A DNA stretch of 64,000 nucleotides, from positions 1,365,001 to 1,429,000 of the forward strand of contig NZ_CP011388.1 of the NCBI RefSeq assembly GCF_001644605.1. The letters are read 5' to 3'. This DNA comes from Paenibacillus swuensis. GTDB taxonomy: Bacteria; Bacillota; Bacilli; Paenibacillales; DY6. Both the position numbers and the translations under genes were made by a program. Below, one piece after another: positions 46,763 through 54,567 of this stretch (position 1 is its first letter; every line of letters begins with the position of its first letter). The notes beneath the pieces were generated by a model that was not told the origin of the DNA, did no database searches, and saw only the letters and a program-made list of their open reading frames with translations.

Positions 46763-46853
46763 GCTGTTTCACGAAAAAAAATGTGACTAATTTGTGACTA
46801 AAGGAGGATTTACGAAAAAAAGATCGAATTGTAGGAGAGGAAAAAATAATTAA

Positions 46854-46978
46854 ACTTATCTTTGCCGAGTTCCCGCAAGGGAAACGGGGGATCCATTTTT
46901 GGGTGAATTGACCTCGCAACAAAGTGGTCATAGGGAACCTTCTCACCGAACCCTCAAGCTAACCTCGTAGGCACCGGA
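46854..46978 (+). promoter_or_regulatory. c-di-AMP riboswitch (ydaO/yuaA class)
   Basis: The leader carries the ydaO hallmarks: TTTGCCGAGTTCCCGC, AACGGGGGATCC, TTGGGTGAATT, TAGGGAACCTTCT, CCGAACCCTCAAGC and AGCTAACCTCGTAGGC, with TGCC/GGCA closing the aptamer. This class senses the second messenger cyclic di-AMP and is generally an OFF switch before cell-wall hydrolase and ion-transport genes. The NlpC/P60 gene starts 15 nt later. No clear terminator lies between aptamer and gene, so control may be at the ribosome site (GGAAGGGG, 46976-46983), which directly abuts the closing stem. Confidence 0.92.
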
Positions 46979-46993
46979 AGGGGCATCTTTGTT

Positions 46994-47458
46994 TTGAGAA
47001 AAGTTTCAGTGTTCGTACTAGGACTAGCCGTTTCACTATCTTTACAGGTGGGCATGGTTTCAGCCCAGACATCGCTCGACAAAGAAGTGTCGAAATTAGT
47101 CGGAATTGATTACAATTACGGCGGAACGACCAAGAGCGGCTTCGATTGCTCCGGATTCACATCTTATGTGTTCGACCGGTTCGATATTGATTTGCCGCAC
47201 TCTTCCAGATCGCAAGCTCAGCTTGGCTCGAAAGTGAGCAAGGATGAATTGCGCGAAGGGGATTTAGTTTTCTTTGATACAGGCGGAGACGGTATCTCCC
47301 ATGTTGGTGTTTATGTAGGAGATGGCAGCTTTGCACATGCTTCAAGCAAGAAAGGCGTCAGTATCAGCAAGCTAAGCGATTCTTATTATGTGAAGAGATA
47401 TGTGACCGCTCGCAGAGTTCTGTCGGAGACTTCCTTTAAACAGGTCATCGCAGAGTAA
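46994..47458 (+). CDS. Secreted NlpC/P60 peptidoglycan endopeptidase 2, under c-di-AMP riboswitch
   Basis: A 154-residue wall hydrolase: signal peptide (1 to about 24, ending VSA), then a bare NlpC/P60 domain with Cys52 (FDCSGF), His103 (GISHVGVY) and His115. The start is TTG at 46994, about 10 nt after GGAAGGGG; no ATG fits. The first 20 residues are a good signal sequence, supporting this start. Control by the riboswitch upstream ties wall cutting to c-di-AMP, as seen in other Bacillota. It is similar in layout to the gene at 42587 but differs in sequence. Confidence 0.93.
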   Translation: MRKVSVFVLGLAVSLSLQVGMVSAQTSLDKEVSKLVGIDYNYGGTTKSGFDCSGFTSYVFDRFDIDLPHSSRSQAQLGSKVSKDELREGDLVFFDTGGDGISHVGVYVGDGSFAHASSKKGVSISKLSDSYYVKRYVTARRVLSETSFKQVIAE

Positions 47459-47548
47459 GTAGTCGGTCTTCCATCCGCAGGCGCCGAGTGCGAATCGGTT
47501 TACCTGCCATTCATTAGAGAGCTTCGAAAAGGCGCCGTTACCGCGGAC

Positions 47549-47572
47549 AAGCCTTTCGGGGCTTTATTTTTT
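47549..47572 (+). terminator. Terminator after the riboswitch-controlled hydrolase
   Basis: AAGCC-TTTCGG-GGCTT followed by TATTTTTT. It lies about 90 nt after the stop. Confidence 0.8.
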
Positions 47573-47600
47573 CCTGCCGGATACTAAAGGAGCCATTCCA

Positions 47601-48980
47601 ATGTACTTGTTTATGCATAGAAAAGATTTACGAATTGAAGATTTGCGAGCGTTCGACAGACTGCGGGATCAGGGCCAGCCCGGGATACATCTGCTCATTC
47701 TGGATCCGGTGTTACTGGATGAAGAGCGGGCTAACGATCACAGCGGCCGTACTTTTCTGCGCGCGGCGGGTCAGCTGATTAAGCAGTATGAACAGGCGGA
47801 CCGGCATTTAAATCTCCTCTACGGAAATCCGGCCGAGGTGCTTGCTGCGGTGTTGCGCGCGCATCCCGTTACAGAAGTTGTCTTCCACGAAGACTATACT
47901 CCCTATGCTCGTCGGCGGGATGGAGCTTTAGCTGAAGCAGCCGCTGCGCATGCCGTACCGGTTTACGCCGTACCTAATGCTACGTTAGCGGATATTGAGT
48001 CGTTTCAACAATATTCGGGGAAAAAAGATCCCTATAAAGTATTTACACCATTTTACAGAAAAATGAAAACGTATCTGGAACTTTTTTATTCGCCGGCGTC
48101 GGCGGTTTCATTGAAGGATTTGGATACAGTTCGTCTGAACGAAGAGGTGCTGCGTCCCTATGCCGTTCCTCCTGAGGTTCAAGCCTTATTGGAAAGAGCT
48201 GCGCCTTCTGCAGAGGAGCCTTCCGCGGAATCGGTGCTTACAACGTTTCTGGAGGAGCGCCTGGAGGATTACGACGCTAAACGAGATGATTATCGCGGCG
48301 ATTTCACGAGCGGAATCAGCTCGTTGCTGAATACGGGAGCGCTGTCGATCCGCCGCGTGTATGAGCGGCTCCTGGACTGCGAACACCGCGACCCGTGGCT
48401 GCGGCAACTGATATGGCGCGAGTTTTACCTGTACCAGGCTCAGCTGGACCCGTTCTTCTTCCGATATGAAGAACAATACGATATGCGTGAGCTGTCGGAC
48501 GTTCACTTGAAAGCTTGGCGCAGCGGCACGACGGGGATTCCCATCATCGATGCGGCTATGCGGGAGCTGAACGCGACCGGGCGGATGCCGAATCGTCTGC
48601 GCATGGTCACAGCCATGTTCCTGACGAAGAACCTGCTCTGCCCGTTTCCGCTGGGAGAGCAGTATTTCCGGCGGAAGCTGGCGGATTACGACCATATTTT
48701 GAACCGGGGGGGATGGTTGTGGAGCTCTTCCATCGGTTTCGATGCCGCACCTTACTTCCGGATTATGAACCCCGTCTCGCAATCTGTGAAGTTTGATCCC
48801 CGGGGAGAGTACATTCGGCGCTGGCTGCCCGAGCTCGCTCATCTGTCCGACAAGGAGATCCATCAACCCCGGCCTGAGGCCATCGTGGATCTGAAGCTTT
48901 CCCGCGCCGTAGCCATCGACCGCTACCGCAGCTTGTTGGCTACCCGAGTAAACCTTGCGGACGCGGATATGGTAGACTGA
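47601..48980 (+). CDS. phr: DNA photolyase family protein with broken tryptophan triad
   Basis: Class I photolyase/cryptochrome fold of 459 residues. The antenna domain (1-130, MYLFMHRKDLRIEDL) leads to the FAD domain with YRGDFTSGISSLLNTG, LIWREFY, TGIPIIDAAMREL, NRLRM and GGWLWSSSIGFDAAPYFRI. Aligned to E. coli PhrB from memory with a constant offset of ten, Trp382 is kept as Trp372. Trp359 is Phe349, Trp306 is Arg296, Trp338 is Arg328 and His340 is Pro330. Two of three electron-chain tryptophans are therefore missing. It may still repair cyclobutane dimers. AAAGGAG precedes the ATG. The AP endonuclease gene follows. Confidence 0.9.
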   Translation: MYLFMHRKDLRIEDLRAFDRLRDQGQPGIHLLILDPVLLDEERANDHSGRTFLRAAGQLIKQYEQADRHLNLLYGNPAEVLAAVLRAHPVTEVVFHEDYTPYARRRDGALAEAAAAHAVPVYAVPNATLADIESFQQYSGKKDPYKVFTPFYRKMKTYLELFYSPASAVSLKDLDTVRLNEEVLRPYAVPPEVQALLERAAPSAEEPSAESVLTTFLEERLEDYDAKRDDYRGDFTSGISSLLNTGALSIRRVYERLLDCEHRDPWLRQLIWREFYLYQAQLDPFFFRYEEQYDMRELSDVHLKAWRSGTTGIPIIDAAMRELNATGRMPNRLRMVTAMFLTKNLLCPFPLGEQYFRRKLADYDHILNRGGWLWSSSIGFDAAPYFRIMNPVSQSVKFDPRGEYIRRWLPELAHLSDKEIHQPRPEAIVDLKLSRAVAIDRYRSLLATRVNLADADMVD

Positions 48981-49033
48981 TAGAATCCTTTTGCTCATAG
49001 AAAAGGATAAGTTCTGATCAGTAAGGAGAATGA

Positions 49034-49792
49034 ATGACATTGAAGCTGGTATCTTGGAACGTCAACGGCTTGCGAGCCTGTGTGAATAAAGGGTTTATGG
49101 ACTACTTCAGGGAGATGGACGCCGATCTGTTCTGCCTGCAGGAAACCAAGTTGCAAGAGGGTCAGATTGCGCTGGAACTGGATGGGTACTACCAATTCTG
49201 GAACTATGCGGAGAAGAAGGGGTACTCGGGAACGGCGATTTTCAGCAAAAAAGCCCCTCTCTCGGTACGGAACGGCCTCGAAGGCGAACCGGATCCCGAA
49301 GGAAGGGTTATTACGCTGGAATTTGAGCATTTCTATCTCGTGAATGTCTATTCGCCCAATGCCCGCCGCGACCTCTCCAGACTGGATTTCAGATTGGATT
49401 GGGAGGACCGTTTCAGAGCTTATCTGATGAAGCTGGACGCAGATAAACCCGTGATGGTTTGCGGAGATCTGAATGTCGCTCACCAGGAGATTGATCTGAA
49501 GAATCCGAAGCCGAACCTCGGCAATTCCGGATTCACCCTGGAAGAGCGGGGCAAGATGACGGAGCTGCTGGGATCCGGCTTCGTGGATACGTTCCGACAT
49601 TTCTATCCGGACCGGGCGGAAGTTTACTCTTGGTGGTCCTATATGCCCGGAGTCCGGTCCCGAAATGTCGGATGGCGTATCGATTACTTCTTAGCTTCCA
49701 CACGTTTAGAGGATGCGCTGGTTGATGCGGGAATTGATTGCGATATAACCGGAAGCGACCATTGCCCGGTTGTATTGGAGATTACAATTTAA
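49034..49792 (+). CDS. exoA: Exodeoxyribonuclease III / AP endonuclease
   Basis: Base-excision repair enzyme that cuts 5' to abasic sites. At 252 residues it matches B. subtilis ExoA: LKLVSWNVNGLRA, FCLQETKL (metal Glu), VYSPNA, CGDLNVAHQEIDL, SWWSYM and the final GSDHCPV with the catalytic His. AAGGAG lies 5 nt before the ATG. It is 53 bp after the photolyase gene, so a DNA-repair pair is likely. Its stop overlaps the convergent cupin stop by 4 bp. Confidence 0.96.
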   Translation: MTLKLVSWNVNGLRACVNKGFMDYFREMDADLFCLQETKLQEGQIALELDGYYQFWNYAEKKGYSGTAIFSKKAPLSVRNGLEGEPDPEGRVITLEFEHFYLVNVYSPNARRDLSRLDFRLDWEDRFRAYLMKLDADKPVMVCGDLNVAHQEIDLKNPKPNLGNSGFTLEERGKMTELLGSGFVDTFRHFYPDRAEVYSWWSYMPGVRSRNVGWRIDYFLASTRLEDALVDAGIDCDITGSDHCPVVLEITI

Positions 49793-50439
49793 GGCTGGTA
49801 GTTTCCGATACGCCACTGTTGATGACTGCCGGCTGCGGATGCGTAATTCGGCTGGTAATGGTCCTGTGCACGCTGCTCAAGATACTCTAACTGTTCCGTA
49901 CGTTGCGGAACCGGCGGGCCGATCAAGACGGATTCTGTAAGCGGCGCAAGCACTTGCTCCAGCTCTTCCCCGTTAATGCCGTAGGCGAGTTGTAACACAT
50001 CTTTCGGCGTTTTCAGGAGCACATCGGACTCGAGTACGGTTTCCGGCAAGCTGTTATCGAACACTGCCAAAAATTGCGTATTGTCCTCCATAGCCACCTG
50101 CCAGTGGAACCAGCCCATCGGAATGTAGACGGTTTGCGCCGCTTTCAACCGGTAGCTGAGCAATTCTTTGGTGTTCGGGTTTAGAACAGAAATGACGATT
50201 TCACCTTTGACAACATAAACGAGCTCTGCGGAATTCGGATGCCAGTGCGGCTCAACAATGTTCCCTTGGCTTAAGTAGATGTCCAGCAAGGCCAGGTCTT
50301 TCAACACGGGCAATTGCGTTTTGGTCAGGGCGTAGATGAAGTTCTGGTCATTCTTCTTGAAGAGCACGGTGTTCTTCATATCGTAAGCTAAATTGAGTTG
50401 AGGGGAAGCCAAATCCATTCCTTCATAACGTTCGAACAT
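49789..50439 (-). CDS. Cupin-domain protein
   Basis: A 216-residue protein with one cupin barrel. Metal ligands are visible in EPHWHPNSAELVYVVKGE (motif 1, His-His-Glu) and GWFHWQV (motif 2, His), as in oxalate-decarboxylase-like cupins. Residues 1-40 (MFERYEGMDLASPQLNLAYD) and a 60-residue tail, Gln/Tyr-rich at the end, flank it. The tail resembles Paenibacillus/Bacillus cupins linked to spores, but that link is a guess. The ATG at 50439 is preferred, with AGGAAT 7-8 nt upstream. It has no signal peptide. The enzymatic activity is unknown. Confidence 0.84.
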   Translation of the reverse strand: MFERYEGMDLASPQLNLAYDMKNTVLFKKNDQNFIYALTKTQLPVLKDLALLDIYLSQGNIVEPHWHPNSAELVYVVKGEIVISVLNPNTKELLSYRLKAAQTVYIPMGWFHWQVAMEDNTQFLAVFDNSLPETVLESDVLLKTPKDVLQLAYGINGEELEQVLAPLTESVLIGPPVPQRTEQLEYLEQRAQDHYQPNYASAAGSHQQWRIGNYQP

Positions 50440-50526
50440 GGGGATTCCTGCCTTTCGGTATTGGGCTATTGTCACCATACTCTATGCATCTGCCCAGAAT
50501 GAAGTGCTTGTGTACTATAAGATCTA

Positions 50527-50840
50527 TAAGAAAACCTCTATCGAGGCTGGATCATGTTGCTTGGTCAACTGCCAAGTATGATTGTATTTCAACACCGATG
50601 CTGGGTTATCCCGAAGAATCAGGCAAAAATAATATCCGTTCTTTTCAAAAAAACACTTGATACAAGAGCATTTGTTTGGTATTCTATAACATATTAAGAA
50701 CGCTTGTTCCCATTTTATGGGTGATGAAGTGAGGATTATGTCTACTTGTGAAGTAACTTTCGATCATACCACTGAGCCTTCGGGATAACCCAGCATTTCA
50801 GTCCAAATAAGGTTCAGCAACACCCCATAATTTATATACT
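50527..50840. repeat. Dispersed repeat element, copy B (314 bp)
   Basis: Short copy of the element at 37593. It has the same left border (50527-50545) and right border (50824-50840), and one unit per arm. The arms form a perfect 19-bp inverted repeat, ATGCTGGGTTATCCCGAAG at 50598-50616 against 50778-50796. Between the arms is about 160 bp of AT-rich sequence with no protein gene. As with copy A, a minus-strand gene starts on its left (cupin) and the terminator of a minus-strand gene lies 13 bp to its right. It occupies most of the 460-bp gap. Confidence 0.8.
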
Positions 50841-50852
50841 ATATATTAAGAA

Positions 50853-50892
50853 AAGGACCAGAAAGCTCTCTCACGAGCAGCTTCCGGTCCTT
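50853..50892 (-). terminator. Terminator of the ABC exporter gene
   Basis: Minus strand AAGGACCGGAAGC/GCTTTCTGGTCCTT with one mismatch, followed by TTCTTAATA. It lies 8 bp after the gene. Confidence 0.75.
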
Positions 50893-50899
50893 CTTCATG

Positions 50900-52618
50900 T
50901 TATGCGAATTGCGCCCCGCTCAACCGCGCATAGGCGCCGCCCGCCGCGAGCAGCTCCTCGTGACGGCCTTCCTCTTCGATGCCCTTCTCGGTCACCACCA
51001 GGATCCGGTCCGCATGGCGGATGGTCGCTAACCTGTGAGCGATAATCAGCGTCGTCCGATTATGCGACAAGCGCTCCAGCGCCTGCTGGATAAGCTGCTC
51101 CGTCTCGGTGTCGAGCGCGGATGTCGCCTCGTCCAGTATCAGAATCGGCGGATTCTTCAGGAAGATTCGCGCGATGGACAGCCTCTGACGTTGCCCGCCG
51201 GACAGCTTCAGCCCCCGCTCCCCGATGAACGTATCGAGCCCTTCAGGCAGCGATGCAATCAGAGAGTCAAGCGACGCCTGGCTGGCGGCGGCCACAATCT
51301 CTTCCTCGGACGCCCCCAAGCGGCCGTAAGCAATGTTCTCGCGAATGGTTCCGTTAAACAGGAACACATCCTGTTGCACAACGCCGATCTGGTTGCGCAG
51401 CGACGTCTGCTTCATCTTGCGGATATCCATCCCGTCGATGGATATCTCCCCGCTGTCGATTTCGTAGAATCGCGGAATCAGGCTGCACAGCGTGGACTTA
51501 CCGGCGCCGGAAGGCCCGACCAAAGCTACCGTCTCTCCGGCGTTCAGCTTCAAGTTCATGTTGCGGAGCACATGCGCGTGATTCTCGTACCCGAAGGTGA
51601 CGTTACGGAATTCAATGTCGCCCCGCAACCGGGCAACTTCCACCGCATCCTTGGCATCCTTCACGTCAGGCTCGGTATCCATCAGCTCGCAAAACCGTTT
51701 AAACCCGGCCATCCCCTTCGGATACAACTCCAGCAAAGCATTAATTTTCTCAATCGGACGCAGAAAAATATTCACATACAACAAGAAACCGACCAGCTCA
51801 CCGTAGCTCAATTTCCCTTGGTAAGCGAACCAGGTGCCGAAGATCAGAACGGTCAGCGTAATGAACCGCGTCAACATGTAAATGCCGGACAGGCTCAACG
51901 ATATCGCAAGATAGGACTGCAGCTTAGCCGAGCGAAACGCCTGGTTGTTCTTGTCGAAACGAGCTCTCTCGAACGACTCGTTGCCGAACGATTTCACCAC
52001 GCGGATGCCGGAGATGCTGTCTTCCACGCGCGCGTTGACATCAGCGATTTTTTCGAACATTTGGGTGGCGGCTTTGCTGAGCTTCTGGTTGAAATACACG
52101 ATAATCCATGCCAAAATCGGCACAACAATGAACGTGATGCAGGCAAGCTCCCAGTTGACCATGAACATGATGCCGAAGGCGCCGACCAGCGTCATGATCG
52201 CAATGAACAAGTCCTCCGGACCGTGATGCGCCATCTCGCCCAGATCGAAGAGATCGTTCGTCAGGCGTGACATGATCTGCCCCGTCTTGGTGTTGTCGAA
52301 GAACCGGAACGAAAGCTTTTGCACATGGTTGAAGAGCTGTTTGCGCATATCGGTTTCGATGTTGATCCCGAGCATATGACCCCAATAGTTCACAACGAAT
52401 TGCAGCCCCATAGAGATGAGATACATGACCAGCAAACCTACGCACACCCACACAATCTGAGTCCAATTCCCTGTCGGCAGCAGCTTGTCGATCGTCCACT
52501 GAACACCGATGGGAAAACCCAATTCCAGCAGCGCGGCGAATACAGCACAGGTGAAATCGAACAGGAACAGTTTCTTGTAAGGCACATAATAGGCCATAAA
52601 GCGGCGGATTTGAGACAT
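50900..52618 (-). CDS. ABC exporter, fused membrane and ATPase domains
   Basis: A 572-residue half-transporter that should work as a dimer. Six membrane segments lie in residues 1-310. The ATPase domain has Walker A GPSGAGKSTL, signature LSGGQRQRLS, Walker B ILILDEATSALD and the H-loop IAHRLAT. It belongs to the MsbA/lipid and drug exporter group. AAAGGAG precedes the ATG. It is a single gene, divergent from the next. The substrate cannot be told from sequence; without a partner gene a homodimer is likely. Confidence 0.93.
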   Translation of the reverse strand: MSQIRRFMAYYVPYKKLFLFDFTCAVFAALLELGFPIGVQWTIDKLLPTGNWTQIVWVCVGLLVMYLISMGLQFVVNYWGHMLGINIETDMRKQLFNHVQKLSFRFFDNTKTGQIMSRLTNDLFDLGEMAHHGPEDLFIAIMTLVGAFGIMFMVNWELACITFIVVPILAWIIVYFNQKLSKAATQMFEKIADVNARVEDSISGIRVVKSFGNESFERARFDKNNQAFRSAKLQSYLAISLSLSGIYMLTRFITLTVLIFGTWFAYQGKLSYGELVGFLLYVNIFLRPIEKINALLELYPKGMAGFKRFCELMDTEPDVKDAKDAVEVARLRGDIEFRNVTFGYENHAHVLRNMNLKLNAGETVALVGPSGAGKSTLCSLIPRFYEIDSGEISIDGMDIRKMKQTSLRNQIGVVQQDVFLFNGTIRENIAYGRLGASEEEIVAAASQASLDSLIASLPEGLDTFIGERGLKLSGGQRQRLSIARIFLKNPPILILDEATSALDTETEQLIQQALERLSHNRTTLIIAHRLATIRHADRILVVTEKGIEEEGRHEELLAAGGAYARLSGAQFA

Positions 52619-52744
52619 TGTGACACTCCTTTTTGCGGTGTAGCGTTAGCATGAGCATTTGGTACTCATCGTACACGTTGGCCGGATTTTCGTCCAGGTA
52701 ACAATTAAGTTATAGTCGCGACGATGATTCCGACTGAACCAATA

Positions 52745-52773
52745 TTTACGGCTTTCGGACGCGGTGTTACAAT
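52745..52773 (+). promoter_or_regulatory. SigA-type promoter
   Basis: Plus strand TTTACG (52745-52750), a 17-nt spacer and TACAAT (52768-52773), 41 nt before the ribosome site AGGAGAG of the next gene. Confidence 0.65.
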
Positions 52774-52838
52774 AAAAGACCTATGCTTGTGACCAAAAAA
52801 TTAACATTCTGTTAGGAGAGATTCTCATCGGCACTACC

Positions 52839-53474
52839 TTGCGCAAAATTCTATTCTACCTCTTCGTTTTCGTGCTCACTCTTCTCTTAACTTGGCAGGA
52901 TGTGCACATTGGCCTCATTCTCGGAATTGTGTTCGCCTTGTCTTTTCTGATCCTGATTTTCCCCGACCTCTATATGATGTTTCTGGAGACAAGAATTGAC
53001 CGGTTGGAGAGGTATCTCCTTGGGCAGCGTGCTAAGCCCACCGTCAACCTGATCTATGCTATGGCGAATAAACAGGATGAGGAAGTGGAAGAACTCTACA
53101 ATCTTATGCTGGCCAAATATAAAAACAAACAGCGGCAAGCCTTATTGATCTGCTCTTATGCGGCTTATAAAGACCAAGTCAGCACGGTGAAAGACAGCGT
53201 ACGGGAAATACAATCCGCTGCTTACCGGATATATTATGAGACCGCCATACTACTGGAAGAGAGACGTCCCGATGAGGCCAGAGCCTTGGCGGAGCAATTG
53301 ACGAAGCCGTGGATGAAGCATAGTATTCTGGCCGAAATCGAGCTTAAAGCGGGGAACCGCAACGAAGCGATGCGGCACGCCGGGGAGGCGATGAGGACTG
53401 CCAAAGGCGCACAGCGATATGTCCTGTACAAGCATTATGAACGGGAATTGCCAGAAGGGCTTGTCCGCATGTAG
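52839..53474 (+). CDS. Membrane-anchored protein of unknown function with helical C-terminus
   Basis: Two N-terminal membrane segments (about 3-19 and 23-44) are followed by a cytoplasmic, charged, helical region (50-211) that looks TPR-like, with repeated helix pairs such as LYNLMLAKYKNKQRQALL and ARALAEQLTKPWMKHSILAEIEL. No family is recognised. Start: TTG at 52839 gives a good membrane start, but the ribosome site AGGAGAG (52814-52820) lies 18 nt away. An in-frame ATC at 52827 lies at the ideal 6 nt. A promoter is at 52745-52773. It is divergent from the ABC exporter and followed by the NHL-repeat gene. Confidence 0.75.
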   Translation: MRKILFYLFVFVLTLLLTWQDVHIGLILGIVFALSFLILIFPDLYMMFLETRIDRLERYLLGQRAKPTVNLIYAMANKQDEEVEELYNLMLAKYKNKQRQALLICSYAAYKDQVSTVKDSVREIQSAAYRIYYETAILLEERRPDEARALAEQLTKPWMKHSILAEIELKAGNRNEAMRHAGEAMRTAKGAQRYVLYKHYERELPEGLVRM

Positions 53475-53581
53475 CTGATACGCGTCATTTATGTAATTTA
53501 TTCCTTTAGAAGGATTGACTTTTATTCACGCGCTCATTATTGTCTACATTGAGACTACAAAACATGGGAGGCGATCCATCA

Positions 53582-54517
53582 ATGGCAGCAACAGGAACGG
53601 CAACGGTTACGGTCGGCAATGCATTCAGACAATATGAAGTGGCTGAAGGGTGGGCGAAATTGCCCGCTACCATCACACTGGGGTACACGCATGGTGTTGA
53701 AGTGGACTCGGCTGGGAATGTATATATATTCCATATGAACAAGCCGAGTGTTGTTAAATTCGACAGCGAGGGTAACTACCTATCTTCCTGGGGCGATGAA
53801 TATGAAAGCAGAGCGCATGGTTTTCTCTTGCACCAAGAAGACGGCGAGGAGTTCTTCTACCTGACGGATATGTCCGGCCGCGTCGTTAAGACTACGTTGG
53901 ACGGTAAGGTTCTGCTGGCGATAGAGACACCGGATCTGCCTGACATTTACGATGCGGATCGCAAGTTCATTCCTACGGACGTTGCCGTAGCGCCAAACGG
54001 GGATATTTACGTTGCGGACGGTTACGGTCAACACTATATCCATCAATATAATCAGGAAGGCGCCTTGCTGCGTTCCTGGGGCGGAGCAGGCTCCGACATC
54101 GGCAAACTGAACTGCCCTCACGGCATTTCAGTGGACCTGCGTCATAGCGAGCCTGAGCTGTATGTAGCGGATCGCGGCAACCACCGGATTCAGGTGTTCA
54201 CATTGGACGGTCAGTATAAACGAATTATTGATGAGAACATGGACGCGCCTTGCAGCTTCTACTATCATGGCGATGAAGTGATTTTCCCTGATCTGCACAG
54301 CCGGGTCACGATTCTGGACAAGAACGATCAACTGATCGCGCATCTGGGTGAAGATCAACAGGCCTACAAGCAGCAAGGTTGGCCGGATCTTCCGCTGGAC
54401 TACTTCCGCACGAACCGCTTCAGCTCCCCGCACGGCGTATGCTTCGATGCGGACGGTAACATCTACGTTGCCGAGTGGACGCAGCACGGTCGCATTACAA
54501 AGTTACTTCGTAAATAA
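53582..54517 (+). CDS. NHL-repeat beta-propeller protein
   Basis: A 311-residue protein of NHL repeats, each with a pattern like HGVEVDSAGNVYIFHMNKPSV, DVAVAPNGDIYVADGYGQH, HGISVDLRHSEPELYVADRGNHRIQVF and HGVCFDADGNIYVAEW. Five to six blades are expected, similar to the lyase domain of peptidylglycine amidating enzyme. There is no signal peptide, so it is probably cytosolic. GGGAGG lies 10 nt before the ATG at 53582. It could hydrolyse a small molecule or bind a partner. It is convergent with the dioxygenase gene over a shared terminator. Confidence 0.88.
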   Translation: MAATGTATVTVGNAFRQYEVAEGWAKLPATITLGYTHGVEVDSAGNVYIFHMNKPSVVKFDSEGNYLSSWGDEYESRAHGFLLHQEDGEEFFYLTDMSGRVVKTTLDGKVLLAIETPDLPDIYDADRKFIPTDVAVAPNGDIYVADGYGQHYIHQYNQEGALLRSWGGAGSDIGKLNCPHGISVDLRHSEPELYVADRGNHRIQVFTLDGQYKRIIDENMDAPCSFYYHGDEVIFPDLHSRVTILDKNDQLIAHLGEDQQAYKQQGWPDLPLDYFRTNRFSSPHGVCFDADGNIYVAEWTQHGRITKLLRK

Positions 54518-54522
54518 TGAGC

Positions 54523-54558
54523 AAGGCCTGAACAACCCTCAGGGTTGGTTCAGGCCTT
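54523..54558 (+). terminator. Terminator of the NHL-repeat gene
   Basis: AAGGCCTGAAC/GTTCAGGCCTT with an inner CCCT/AGGG pair, followed by TTATTTTG. On the minus strand no T-run follows, so it mainly serves the plus strand. Confidence 0.85.
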
Positions 54559-54567
54559 TTATTTTGA

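Noticed and set aside
50469-50660. Plus-strand frame of 63 codons crossing into repeat copy B
   Set aside because: No ribosome site; it begins in the cupin upstream region and merely runs through the repeat.
51035-52270. 411-codon plus-strand frame opposite the ABC exporter
   Set aside because: Antisense shadow; the minus strand carries all ABC motifs.
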